From Eutypella sp. D-1 (taxonomy: Eukaryota; Ascomycota; Sordariomycetes; Xylariales; Diatrypaceae), in assembly GCA_023313575.1 (NCBI GenBank), contig JAJTTP010000002.1, positions 1,426,001 to 1,490,000 of the forward strand: 64,000 nucleotides of DNA. Reading direction: 5' to 3'. A program made the position numbers and the translations under genes. Under the pieces are notes generated by a model. That model saw nothing but the letters and a program-made list of their open reading frames with translations. It was not told the origin of the DNA and made no database searches. Positions 31,894 through 42,642 of the stretch are shown here, piece after piece. The first letter of the stretch is position 1, and each line of letters starts with the position of its first letter.

Positions 31894-34403
31894 CTCGTGG
31901 GGCGGTACGGTTCGGGATTGCGTGAAACTAGGAGATTTGATGTTTTACCTCTTCTACTCCTCTCCAATCGCACCAGAGAATAGAAGGCGGGAAGGGAAGG
32001 ACGAGCGTGCTAGCTCCCAAATGCGAGTGAGGTCCGGCATAAGAAAACGGCGAAGGCTGGGCTATAAAGCTTCTACTGCCCTGCCCGGCTGATCCCTTGA
32101 GCCCAACAGTCACTTCATGTCACCTCACGCACACATATGCGCGCGTGAATGCCCATGATTAGATGGACCTGTGCATTACATTCCTTCGAATTATATGAGA
32201 AAGGTGGTGTCGCGGGACAGCCGGGTAAGATTCAATACAGCAAGGGTCCTGGTAATCCAACCAGAGCCGACCTCTTAGACTCCGTTGGGTATTCTCATGT
32301 CGAGCGTCCATACGTAAATAATCTCCGGATCCATGATCAAGACTTCAGCCAGCACGCGAAATGACCGAGAGAAAAACCACTCCATACCGTCCTGGGAGAC
32401 CTCTACCACCAGCGTCGCAGTCGGCGTCCTGCAATATGAAGGCCTCGCCAATGGTGGTCCCTCTGCCAAGAATATTGACAGACCGTTGGATCACCCTCCT
32501 TGGGAAGGCGGGGAGAGCCTTTGCGATAGGTCGGATGCCTAGGCCCAGAGGCTGAGGCTTCCGCCTAGATGAATATATGTCCAGCTTACGGTCCCCCAAC
32601 CCTGGTCCACACTAGTGGGTCACGGAATAGGCATAGACGCTGCGGAAGAGGCGAGCTGAGCTGGCGGCCCAGGTAAGTGGCAGCAGGGACTTCAATGCAA
32701 CGCAACTTGGCTCACGCAGTGTCGTTTAGATTCAAAATCTGTAGCTCGCTTCGATAAGCATGACCGTTTTTTTCATGCATGAGATCTTTGTGTACACCCA
32801 AATTTCACATACTGAACGTCTGGATTTGGCGAGCTATGTAGGTATTTGAACCTGACATCGCCGCCAGCTCGCACGCCAAGACATCTTCGCCGGAGACAAG
32901 GACAGGGACCGAAATTCCCGTCCCTTTTTCCCTCTGCATGAGAACCTACTGGCCCCTAATTAAATCTAACACGTAAAAGTCCCTCCTTGTAAACGGAATC
33001 CTACTGATAATACCTACCGTGGAGTTTGATCCCTAGCGCCCCCTTGGAGCTGTTGACCGATCATTTCATTAGGCCGCAATGGATAGCGATGCTCTTCGCT
33101 GCTGCTAGGTGAATCTGAAACCCGACATCGTCGTCGCGACGCGCACCTACCGAAGGTCGTGCCCTCTACAGAGCCAAGACGTACTTACTTAGTCCGCTGG
33201 TCGGCGGCCCGAACCGGTAGTCCGTCAAATATACGTACGCGTGCTACAGGTCCGGACCGTTGGGGAATGCTCTCTGCCACCTGATTGGGAGCCGGGGGTA
33301 ATTTCCCACCACTAACCTTGGAAAGCTTCAACCGAATGAGAAAGATGGTGCATGTGGACGAGTAGAAGCACATTGAATTGATGAGGCACATATATACCAA
33401 TTACCTGCTAACCGGGCTGCAGGTGGTCGGCGACCATTTCCATGCACCCCCGTCCACATTGCATCGCGTTACATCGCGCCACGATGGCAGGTAAGGTCGT
33501 AGGGACGAAACAGAAATGACAGTAGGACTCTTTGCTCTGCTTGCTTATTATAGTGCTGTTGTTGACGTTCAAGTATGATTACTTATTTCCCCGGGATCCC
33601 TTGCTAATTGTTCGGTGACGGTTCCTCCCCCACTCTCAAAATTCATCATCAGGGGTCAATGTGTATGTCTCTTCTCCTTTAGAGTCATTAACGCGGTGTC
33701 GAAGTGGTTTACGAGAACATATCGTGGGAATCATGACTGATCCCCCCTTCCCCTTTCAGGTTTTTGAATTGGTTTCATACCCATGTCTCCCCGCATGGAC
33801 CAGCTCGTTCATTATCACGACCCGAGGGAAGTCATCAACGGAACAACAACAGAACATAGCTATCGTCGTTTCTTGAGGGGACTTGCTGATCGAGGATTGG
33901 GGAGCAGAACTTTCTTATTACTTTTTAATACTAGTGAAATCCCTTATAGCTAAGACTATCCTATGTTTAGTGTTCTTAGCTGACCTTTCGTGTGTGAGAT
34001 CAATTCCCCCCCTATTTAGTAGCCCCACTTAAAGAGGCTTAATTGACCATCATAATGTGATAAACTACCTTTTTAAAAAAAATTCCATTAAACTCTCAAG
34101 TATATTCAGTCAGTTAAATAATTGGCAAATAGAGAAAGCCGGTAAAGCAAGTGCCAAACACGGCCCCTTTGAGGTAGTATTGTTCACTTGCGGAGGAAGT
34201 TCATCCTAGACGAAGGTCATTATATACCAAATCCTCGGGTTTTTAGAGGTAGCTTCCTATTTAGCAGATGCTAATCAGCATTCCACTGGTTTTAAGGGAA
34301 TGCAGTCATCTTACAGTTCCTCGACTGCATTACACTTTGGCTCGCTATTTGTTCTAATCGCCTCTCAAATGACCATGAAGGGTTGGGCATGGCCTACATC
34401 TAA
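31894..34403. other. 2.5 kb gene-free region
   Basis: No frame here has domain content. GC falls toward the right end. A motif of about 30 bases at 34007-34038 (CCCCTATTTAG, then CCCCACTTAAAGAG) recurs imperfectly at 39420-39447, beyond the DUF3433 gene. Confidence 0.5.
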
Positions 34404-37400
34404 TTATACAGAAGAAATTGGCTGATGCGAAGGCTCGCTTTGGACTAGAGGATCGTGATTGTTCCCATCTCTACGATCTTCATTATCCCCCATTTCATCG
34501 CTGGCGTCTGGTGTCTGCACCACTTTCTTCTGCACGCATCTGATCCCGAGAACTTCTTCCCCCGTATCTGGGGACGTCGCCCAGCCGAGAGAGAACAGGG
34601 CGTCCTCGCCGAAGCAATCGCGCGAAATCTCGTCTAGAGACATGTTGCACGCGCCGTGTGTGGGCAGGAAATCGTCAAGGTTTCCGTCGGCTAGTAGAGC
34701 TAGCACGTTGGCTATGCTAGTTGGACTCCGAGGCACCACGCTGATGTTCCGCATCAGAAACCAATTGGTGCCACAGCAGATGAGGGTAGCTGCTAAAAGC
34801 GTCTGGAGAATGCGGGTCGATGCAATATCTTGGACGACCCGGCTACGTCCTGTAGGGTTGTACGCCGTGGCGTCGAAGACCGTGGTCTCGTTTTGGGTAG
34901 CTGGAAGATATTCTGATCCGTATTTAATAAGGTTTGCGCTAGTGTAGTTCTCAAAGCGCCAGTTTGAATTAACATATTGAGCCATGAGGACGCGATAATG
35001 GAAGCGTATTGAGTCTGCAACTGAAGAAGCCCGTGTAATATCGCCAAGATACGAGACTGGCACCGCGTAACGAGAGCTCGTAAGTATAGTGAAAAAAGAA
35101 TCAACATTGGTGTTGTTTGCGCTTATCCGTATCGCTGGGAGAACATTTCCATCCAAGTATCTAAGCTCGACCGAGGTAGTAGCAGATTCCAGATCTGGAA
35201 CTGGGGGTTTGTTTGCGTCAACGAGCATTTCCTGTCCAGAGAATGTGACCATGGTGTTGATGCTCTGTAGAGTATCGTTGCATGCGAGAGCCGATATCGA
35301 TCGAACTTCAGGACCTGCACCATTGCTGGGAGTGGAGGTCCAAAAGCCCCAAACCCAGAAAGAGGTGCTGTGATTGCTTTTTAAGCTTGTGGCAAAATAG
35401 GACCCAGTAGACGAGGGGAAGTCAAATTGAAACTTTGCAGGACTATCCAAAAGTGTTCGCCCCTCGGCTTCGACTCCAACGGCTAATCCTATGTGCTGGT
35501 CCAAATAATATGGGTCGCCACGAACTGAAGGTGAAGAGAAATTCGTCTGTATCTCAGAGGCATTATATAGCCTACAATGACTGAAACCTAAACGAACAGC
35601 GGGAAGAGTAAGGGTAAACGCGATGTTGTCAGAGTGCATGGAAGTGCTGAGCGAGGTGTCTGGTAACATGGTAAGGCTAGGGAAGGCTAAGTCCTCGAAT
35701 GTGAAGGCCGGATACGAGGCATTTGTTAGAAGGATTAGCGACCCGACAATGAAGCCAGACTCCGCCGCAGCAGTTACCATGTAACCGTCGTCTCGATAGA
35801 AAATCATTTTGTTTGTTTCGAACCGAGGTTCGAATTTAGTTGGGATTGTCGAAGCGTAAAAGAGCGAGGCTGAAAAGATAGTTAGAAAGGGGGTAAGGGC
35901 TAATGCGAGTGTAGATGCTAGTGCCTCGAAGCTTCGCGATCGAAGTTCTGTGATGAACAGCGCGGATGTGTGCCGATTGACTAAGTCAAGAGTAATGGAG
36001 TTCTGGAATGTAGCCCCCTGGCTAAGCCGTAGAAACGGGGTTTGAGAACGGGTATCGAAGTCCGCGGATGCGCAGTACACGCCGACCAGCGCAAAAATGA
36101 CGCTGGGAAGTGCTGTCCAGAGTAGACTCCCACTATCCATAGCGAGCACATCCCCTATGCCACTCTCACGCTGGGACTTGCGTAAAAGTATCTCGAGCAC
36201 AGCAATAATCGTGGCAATGAGGATGAAGAGAACAAGTCTTACAAGAATAGATAGACTTGTAGGGTAAAATGCCGGTTTCTCTGGTCGTCTTATCTCCAGG
36301 TCGTCGTTGGCTGGTAGCTGAGGATCGACCTGCAAAGATAACTCTTGGTTTTGAATTGGGCTTCCATGATTTCCCCGTTGGATCTGGTATGTCGAACCTT
36401 GCAACATGTTACTCAGACTGTCCAGACACACAGAGCCCATCCCTTTCAACTGTCTCGACAGAAAGCTATGTGCTAGGAGCGTCGCAATGCCGATGATGGT
36501 ATTGGGGTTTTGGGGGAGATGCAGTTGGGATTGTCCTTGGCAGATTAACATGGTAGTTGCGATCGACAACAATAGAAGTGCCACCATCATATGTGCCTGG
36601 GTGTTTTGGACGAGTAAACGGTCTTGAGATACAGTGGCGGACCCTGTGGAAGGTACTGATGTCGCCTTAATAAGAGACACATGGGCTAGAACTGCAGAGA
36701 ACTGCTGGTAGTAGGTCGAAATAAACAGGGATAAGTTATTCTCCTCGAAGAGAGAGGATATGGATGGAAAGAAATTCTGCTGTGTGCGGTTTACGATCAC
36801 GAAGGCAAACCAAGTATAATTGTCATAAGTTACCGAGTTATTCTGAACTGACAATACGTGCCGATCCTGGCCTGCTGGGTATTCTGTGATTGCGTGTAGA
36901 TGCGCCTGCATGATATCCCAAGCAGTTATAGAACTGAGACGTCGAGTTGTCGTATCGCTCGACGGCGAAATTCTCTTATCGGTGTTGTTGATAGTGAGAT
37001 CGATCCGACGGATATCGTAGCGGGGAGTGCAGATGAGCGATGTAGAACGGAGGATGGTGAAATTCGTTTGGAATTCTCTAGTACCCGTATAGTTCCTCCA
37101 GCCAGCTACCAAAGAGGCAACTAGAACAACCCGCTTGCTGTCCGTGTTGCTCAACCCACCGCACGCTCCCGGTGACATGCAAAGGTTGTACATATTTCTA
37201 CTGTAAGGCCACCTTTGCGCGTCCCCCACTCCATCTATCTTTTCTTCAAATTTGCACTTAATCTCAATTTCACAATCGCCTGAGGATACTATGAGGTTGA
37301 ACGTTTTCGCAATCCTAGGATGGGAAACAAAAGTCCTCGTCGTCATCCTCATCGCTTGCTTTGGAAAGGCAGTCGCTAATTCACAGTGCAGATCTCCAAA

Positions 37401-38207
37401 GAACCCGTCAACTGTGGTATTTAAAACTGATGGTCGTACCGAATCGGATCCGATCTCCACAGCCTGATAGGCGTATTTTGTGGAAATCCCATCCGGCAAT
37501 GAGGTGTTGTACAGGATCATAGATGAGAGAGCGGCGTGTGCCAACGGGCCTTTTGCCTCAAGCCCGGCCTTGTCATCCAGGAACTCGCTTCTGAGGGTCA
37601 GTGGGATTTCGTGCACGGGTACTCCAGTAGGAAGCAGGACAATAAGGGACGTTGATATGACGATTGTGAGTCGTAGGAGGAGAGAGTTGATAGATGCAGC
37701 AGCCACGGTGTAGTCATTGTTCCTGATTGCCGCATATATCGCGGCTAACTGAGATCGAGGTAGGTAGTCCAGAAGTAGGCAACGACGAGCTTCCGTTGGG
37801 CCCTTATGCAATCGACACCAGGGAGCGTAAATCTTTGTTTGGCACTCCACGCGCGACCAGAAGGAGGCAATCAGTGTCAGGATTGCGGTTGGGCCGTATG
37901 TCCATAGGTAGTGTAGGGTTTGGTGACTGGTTGCAAGGCCGTAATTGTTGTTGGAAACATAGCGCAGGACTTCGACGCCCACAATAAGGACCGAGAAAAC
38001 AACGATGAAGCTAAAAAGGGTTGCCTTTTCCAGGTAGATAGCATGTCTATCAGAAGCCCTAGGTGCCTTCGAATTGTTTTCAACAGACACTTTTTGTAAG
38101 CGGTCTGGCCCATGGCAAGTATGGTCTTTGGACTGTCTCAGTGAAGAGTACCCTCTAGGGGCGTTACGCAGGGCTTGAGGAAAGAGCCTTGAAGACCTTA
38201 GCTTCAT
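34404..38207 (-). CDS. Large polytopic membrane protein, DUF3433 family
   Basis: Single-exon protein of 1267 residues, unknown function. DUF3433 proteins are fungal-specific, typically duplicated internally, with long extracytoplasmic loops. Here the two halves are visible. The first starts with a TM at about residues 62-82 (TLFSFIVVFSVLIVGVEVL) and a second hydrophobic stretch (YGPTAILTLIASFW), followed by the conserved WCRLHKGPTEARRCLLLDYLPR block. The second starts near residue 650 (YPTSLSILVRLVLFILIATI) and repeats the pattern with WTALPSVIFALVGVYCA and a FLRLSQGATFQNSITLDLVN block. Many N-glycosylation sequons lie in both long loops (NTSLP, NYTGT, NNTNV). The tail CFGEDALFSLGWA is characteristic. 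GC content and codon bias are lower than in the housekeeping genes here, suggesting weak expression or accessory status (inference). Confidence 0.87.
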   Translation of the reverse strand: MKLRSSRLFPQALRNAPRGYSSLRQSKDHTCHGPDRLQKVSVENNSKAPRASDRHAIYLEKATLFSFIVVFSVLIVGVEVLRYVSNNNYGLATSHQTLHYLWTYGPTAILTLIASFWSRVECQTKIYAPWCRLHKGPTEARRCLLLDYLPRSQLAAIYAAIRNNDYTVAAASINSLLLRLTIVISTSLIVLLPTGVPVHEIPLTLRSEFLDDKAGLEAKGPLAHAALSSMILYNTSLPDGISTKYAYQAVEIGSDSVRPSVLNTTVDGFFGDLHCELATAFPKQAMRMTTRTFVSHPRIAKTFNLIVSSGDCEIEIKCKFEEKIDGVGDAQRWPYSRNMYNLCMSPGACGGLSNTDSKRVVLVASLVAGWRNYTGTREFQTNFTILRSTSLICTPRYDIRRIDLTINNTDKRISPSSDTTTRRLSSITAWDIMQAHLHAITEYPAGQDRHVLSVQNNSVTYDNYTWFAFVIVNRTQQNFFPSISSLFEENNLSLFISTYYQQFSAVLAHVSLIKATSVPSTGSATVSQDRLLVQNTQAHMMVALLLLSIATTMLICQGQSQLHLPQNPNTIIGIATLLAHSFLSRQLKGMGSVCLDSLSNMLQGSTYQIQRGNHGSPIQNQELSLQVDPQLPANDDLEIRRPEKPAFYPTSLSILVRLVLFILIATIIAVLEILLRKSQRESGIGDVLAMDSGSLLWTALPSVIFALVGVYCASADFDTRSQTPFLRLSQGATFQNSITLDLVNRHTSALFITELRSRSFEALASTLALALTPFLTIFSASLFYASTIPTKFEPRFETNKMIFYRDDGYMVTAAAESGFIVGSLILLTNASYPAFTFEDLAFPSLTMLPDTSLSTSMHSDNIAFTLTLPAVRLGFSHCRLYNASEIQTNFSSPSVRGDPYYLDQHIGLAVGVEAEGRTLLDSPAKFQFDFPSSTGSYFATSLKSNHSTSFWVWGFWTSTPSNGAGPEVRSISALACNDTLQSINTMVTFSGQEMLVDANKPPVPDLESATTSVELRYLDGNVLPAIRISANNTNVDSFFTILTSSRYAVPVSYLGDITRASSVADSIRFHYRVLMAQYVNSNWRFENYTSANLIKYGSEYLPATQNETTVFDATAYNPTGRSRVVQDIASTRILQTLLAATLICCGTNWFLMRNISVVPRSPTSIANVLALLADGNLDDFLPTHGACNMSLDEISRDCFGEDALFSLGWATSPDTGEEVLGIRCVQKKVVQTPDASDEMGDNEDRRDGNNHDPLVQSEPSHQPISSV

Positions 38208-40464
38208 TTTGAACTAAGCACAATGATATTGTATCAAGTAGACTATCTCGAGCCGTGACGGTGTAAGCACTGAACAGGGGAGAGGGTTAACAGCGGATTT
38301 GTCTAGAGGTGAAGGAAATAGTAGAAGCTAGTATACCAAATATAAAAGAGATATTATGTGGTTTGTCATCCAGGGCTGTTCGACTGGTTGGAATATTTGC
38401 GGGTGTAACGCCGTCATGTACTCCCCATGAGGCTCTTTTTCTAATTGCCGTCGTCTTTTGTTGTAAACCAAGCCGCCACATAGTACGAATCTTATGCAAT
38501 TGCCCGCCCATAATGTCGTGAGATAGGCTAGCAAGGTGTTACGGACAGTAGGTATTGAAGTGAAGAAGCGGAAAAGGCGGATTGTAACTTACATCGGTGT
38601 GCGATATTTGAAGGTCCAGGTGTAGTCTGCGATAAGACATTCACACGCACAATGGCGAGAGCCACATCGCCATACTGTCACAGCTGGCCACCAATACACA
38701 AGTGACTTGTAGGGCTATGAAGTCAGCCTATAATCAGCATGTAGTATACAATGTTCTAATTCCATCATCAATGAGATGCCGGTGCCACAACACTACATGA
38801 TGGAATGCTTACAAGTCATTGTGAGAGCTGAACGGGAAGCAGCTTCACCGACGATCATAGACCGCACGAGTAAATCCTAGTATTGAAGAGTAGATAAGGT
38901 GATAGCTACACAAAGAACAGCAAATTGTAATATCTGCAAACCTCGCCTCAATTAAAGCACTCGGTATCCCATTTTTGGCCTTAAGCTTATATAAGTCTAT
39001 GGAGCGGGAATATAGTCTTGAACAAACACTGAGCCATTGTGAACCAAGTAAGCCGCGTTTTTTACTGTTGAGGATATTCTAAACCACTAAGCTGCTTGAA
39101 AATGTAAGCTAGCAGTTGGTTTATAGGACGGTATTACAACACGTTTATCATAGGCTTAAGCCAGGTCATCTCGATGTTCGGTAGCGTGAGGGTTTGGGCC
39201 TGGGGGACTGAGTCCTGACATGTGGTTCATTTAGCGCTGTAAAGACTTTAAGATCAGGATTAGGATTGCGGTTTATCAGCATTATCCCTTTCTATGAAAC
39301 TGGTATGCCCACCGATTCTGTGGTACGATTGATATTATGTTAGGGGGAAACCCCTATTTCCGTTTAGGCTACTAAGCAGCAATTAAGTGGGACTGGGAAG
39401 CCACAATATAGGTCTGGTGCCCCTATCTATGTCCCCACTTATAGAGCATCGGTATCAAGGGGGGCAGGGGTTTCTGAAAAGCAAGGGGTTGCTACAACCA
39501 GGCTACTTGTAAGCATACCTGATAATGAGTAGATATATTGGGGAATTGCGAAGTCGGCTCCGATAAAGACCGCCCTAATACTACGGAGTACGGTTCTTGA
39601 GTTTGGTATAGCCCCCAAGCGATGCTACTCTAGGTACCGATTATGGTCCCAAAACTGTTCTATTGACAATTAAAGTTGTGCCAATCCTCCCTTGGTTCTA
39701 CGGTTTGATATCGAATGAACTCCTTATCACTTAATTCATGCCATAACTTGTACTCAATCAAATAGAATTCCTCGACAGTCGCGGATAAGAAGTAATCTTT
39801 ACTCAACTTGCATCGGAATAGCGATGTCAGCGTGGAGCGGAGCGACAGGCGAGGCTTACGGCATCATATAAGAATATCCTTTATCTCTACCTGCGCGAAT
39901 TTAGCTATAGGTTACGGCGCGTAAGGAAATTCTGCCTGCATATAACAATTGTGACCCTAGAACCGGATTGCGGGGGAAATACGTCCAGACCAGTTATAGG
40001 GCCGGCTTGGCACAGTGAGATGCAACCCTCCAGCATGGCCTGAATGGCCCGGATTGGCTCCGTTCGTCGGGAGCTGTGTGGGCACCAACACACTTTTGCG
40101 ATAGGCACGGCATATTTGTGACTATAACTCAGCCTTCTGGTTCGTGCGAGACTATCGTAGTTGGGGTCAGTACCGGTCCATGGTTCGTGATGTCAGACTA
40201 CACTGCAGGCTCCGAGGCAGGCTCTGGGGGCGGTGGTGCCATTGGCACTTTCAAGAAGTTCATCCTGCACATGTGATACGGCTCTAAACATAGTCGGTGG
40301 GCTGTGAAAATATATATATTACAGAGGAAGATCATCAGTACGTGCGCATGTCCCGTAGCCTACACGTAACACCACCGTGAGCTCCGCCTCTTCCCCCCTC
40401 GTGTAACGTTCCTAGCCAGTCCTCCTCAAACGTTCCTAGCCAGTCCTCCTCAAACAAGGGAGAC
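38208..40464. other. AT-richer intergenic region between divergent membrane-protein genes
   Basis: About 2.3 kb with many in-frame stops in all frames and no domain signature. It carries the second copy of the CCCCTAT/CCCCACTTA motif (39420-39447) near short inverted AAGTGGG/CCCACTT words. A 24-base tandem duplication (40407-40454) sits just before the DUF3176 start codon. The composition suggests decayed repetitive DNA, but I cannot identify an element. Confidence 0.45.
40407..40454. repeat. 24-base perfect tandem duplication before the DUF3176 start codon
   Basis: Two identical copies of a 24-base unit (starting CGTTCCTAGC and ending CCTCCTCAAA) run back to back. The second ends ten bases before the ATG at 40465, so the duplication lies in the 5' leader or core promoter. 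Confidence 0.9.
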
Positions 40465-42642
40465 ATGTCTTACGCTCCTGTTCACGATCACGGCCTCGGG
40501 ATACATCCTGCACTGTCTGAGTCTCAGCCACAGGAAAATGTCTCCTGGGGGCAACAAGATTACCGTGAAGTCACACCGGAGACCCGGTTTCTAGCTACGC
40601 CGGCCGGCCAAAAGCCGCTTGCTGAGCCCCAGCCCCAGGACACCAATACGTACTGGGTGTATCCCCATGATGGGACGCCGTATGCCCCATCCCACCAGCG
40701 AGGCTGGAGCGGGAGTACCATTTCGACCGAAAGGTTGAACGACAAGAACGCGCCGATGATTACGAGTACTTTCCCCTTGAAAAACAAGAGACCGTCGTAC
40801 TTCAGCAGGCGTCGCTGTGGCAGCGGCTCGTGGACGCTTGAAATCGTGACGATGGCCATCGCTATTGGGGCGGTGGGCTCCATGATGGGGGTTCTGGCCC
40901 GCTTCAATGGCCAGGCTTTGCCAGAATGGCCCTATTACATCACCCTTAACGCCCTCATTGCATTGCTAGCCACCATTACGACGGCAAGTATGAGTGTCTC
41001 AGTCAACAATGGCCTGAGCCAGCTGAAGTGGATCCGCTTTAAGGGTTCCCCAGCCCCATTGGCGGACATGGAGGTCTTTGACGAGGCGAGCCGTGGTACT
41101 TGGGGAGCATTGGGACTTCTGGCCTCGGTCCGAGGAGGGTAAATACGTTTCCTCGTCCGACTCTTGCGAGCATATTGCTAACTAGCATCACAGCTTCCTC
41201 GGCTCGTTTGGTGCTATCATAGCCATTGTGGCACTCGCGCTTGGCCCCTTTGCGCAGCAAGTCGTCACGTACCAGACGAGGACGGTTTCGAGTCTCGAAG
41301 GCGCGAGCGTGAACCGCGCGCTGAACTACACAGGTGCCCTCCCGGGAAACACCTCCCCTAGTAAGTCACCCATACAATTCCCTTTAAACGCCACGAAGAG
41401 CAGTACTAAACAAACTTAACAGCCGGATTCGTTCCCATACTGCCACTCAAGTCGGCCGTGTACAGTGGGCTGTTCGCGGAGAACGAGCGGCCGGGAGCGG
41501 CCCTCGCCTTCGAGTGCCAGAGCGGCAACTGCACGTGGGACCCCTACGAGACGCTGGGCGTCTGCTACGAGTGCCACAGCCTGACCGACTACATGAGCGA
41601 GTACTGTACGACGGAGGACAATGGAGTCGACGACGGAGCGGGGTGCGGGTGGCAGGTGCCGCAAGACGCACGACTCACCAATAGCCTCAAGGTGTTCAGC
41701 ATGACGTCGTACGTGCCGCTGGCGCGGGGCGATATGCCGCATGCTACTATGGTGCGGCTCATCTTCATGGGCACCGAAGCTCCCGACGGTCGGCCCGGTG
41801 AGACTAACCCCTGGGCGAGGGAGTGCACATTATCCGCTTGTCTGCAGACTCTCGAAACTACGGTGGAGAATGGTGTTCTGAGAGAGAACCTTACCGATTC
41901 CCGGCTCAACAATACGGTCGTCGACATCCGAGGTCGCGGCGATGGTAATTATGATGATGGGAGGGACCTCGGCGTCTACTTCACCGGCAGCAGCGAACTG
42001 GACAACACGACAACCCCAACCCAGTACTTGCTCGGCATCGAGGCGATGCTCAGCATGCGGGGTTGGTTCTCGACGCTGTTCGCGAACGGGTCAGCGACGC
42101 GGTCGGCGGCGGACTTCAACCGCACGGTAGCGGACAACCCGGTGGTTGTGAACCTGACGGTGGGCATCTCGAGCGGCGTGACTTTCTTCGACTCGGACAT
42201 CGTCACCGCCTTCTACTGGAACCACTACCAGTACGCGGACACGGGCACCGGCGGCGGGCTACCTGGCATTGACCGTCTCATGTCGGACGTCGCGACCTCC
42301 ATGACGGTCGCGTTCCGCGGCTTCCTCGGCGCCGAGCCCGTCGCCGGCCGCGCCGCCTCCAGTCAGTCCTACGTCCACGTCCGCTGGGGCTTCGCCGCCC
42401 TGCCCATCATCGTCGTAGCCGCCGCCGCCATGTTCCTTGCGCTCGTCGCCGGTCTGGCTGGCCGCGCCGGTACCCGCCCCTGGAAGGGGAGCGCCCTTGC
42501 GATGCTCTTCCACGGCCTCGACGAGGACGCCAGAGCCCTGTTCAATACTACGAGTACCCTACGGGAGAGGAAGCGGCTGGCAAAGGATGTTAAGGTACAG
42601 CTGGATGAGTCTGAAGGGAAGGGAGCTCTTCTGAGAGCGTGA
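40465..42642 (+). CDS. DUF3176 membrane protein, three exons
   Basis: Protein of 686 residues in the fungal-specific DUF3176 family, function unknown. Exons are 40465-41138, 41194-41360 and 41423-42642; introns are 55 and 62 bases with CTAAC-type branch sites. Residues 1-120 are polar and cytoplasmic. The DUF3176 core starts at about 125 with two TMs (LEIVTMAIAIGAVGSMMGVL and ITLNALIALLATITTASMSV), the conserved GLSQLKWIRF and PLADMEVFDEASRGTWGAL. A third TM is FGAIIAIVALALGPFAQQVV. A large extracytoplasmic region with sequons and the Cys motif CQSGNCTWDPYETLGVCYEC follows. A fourth TM near the end (FAALPIIVVAAAAMFLALVA) precedes a short cytoplasmic tail. The neighbouring, divergently transcribed DUF3433 protein has a comparable plan. 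Confidence 0.88.

Noticed and set aside
38208..40464. A transposon in the AT-rich gap
   Set aside because: No transposase, reverse-transcriptase or long terminal repeat could be recognised; only short motif pairs remain.
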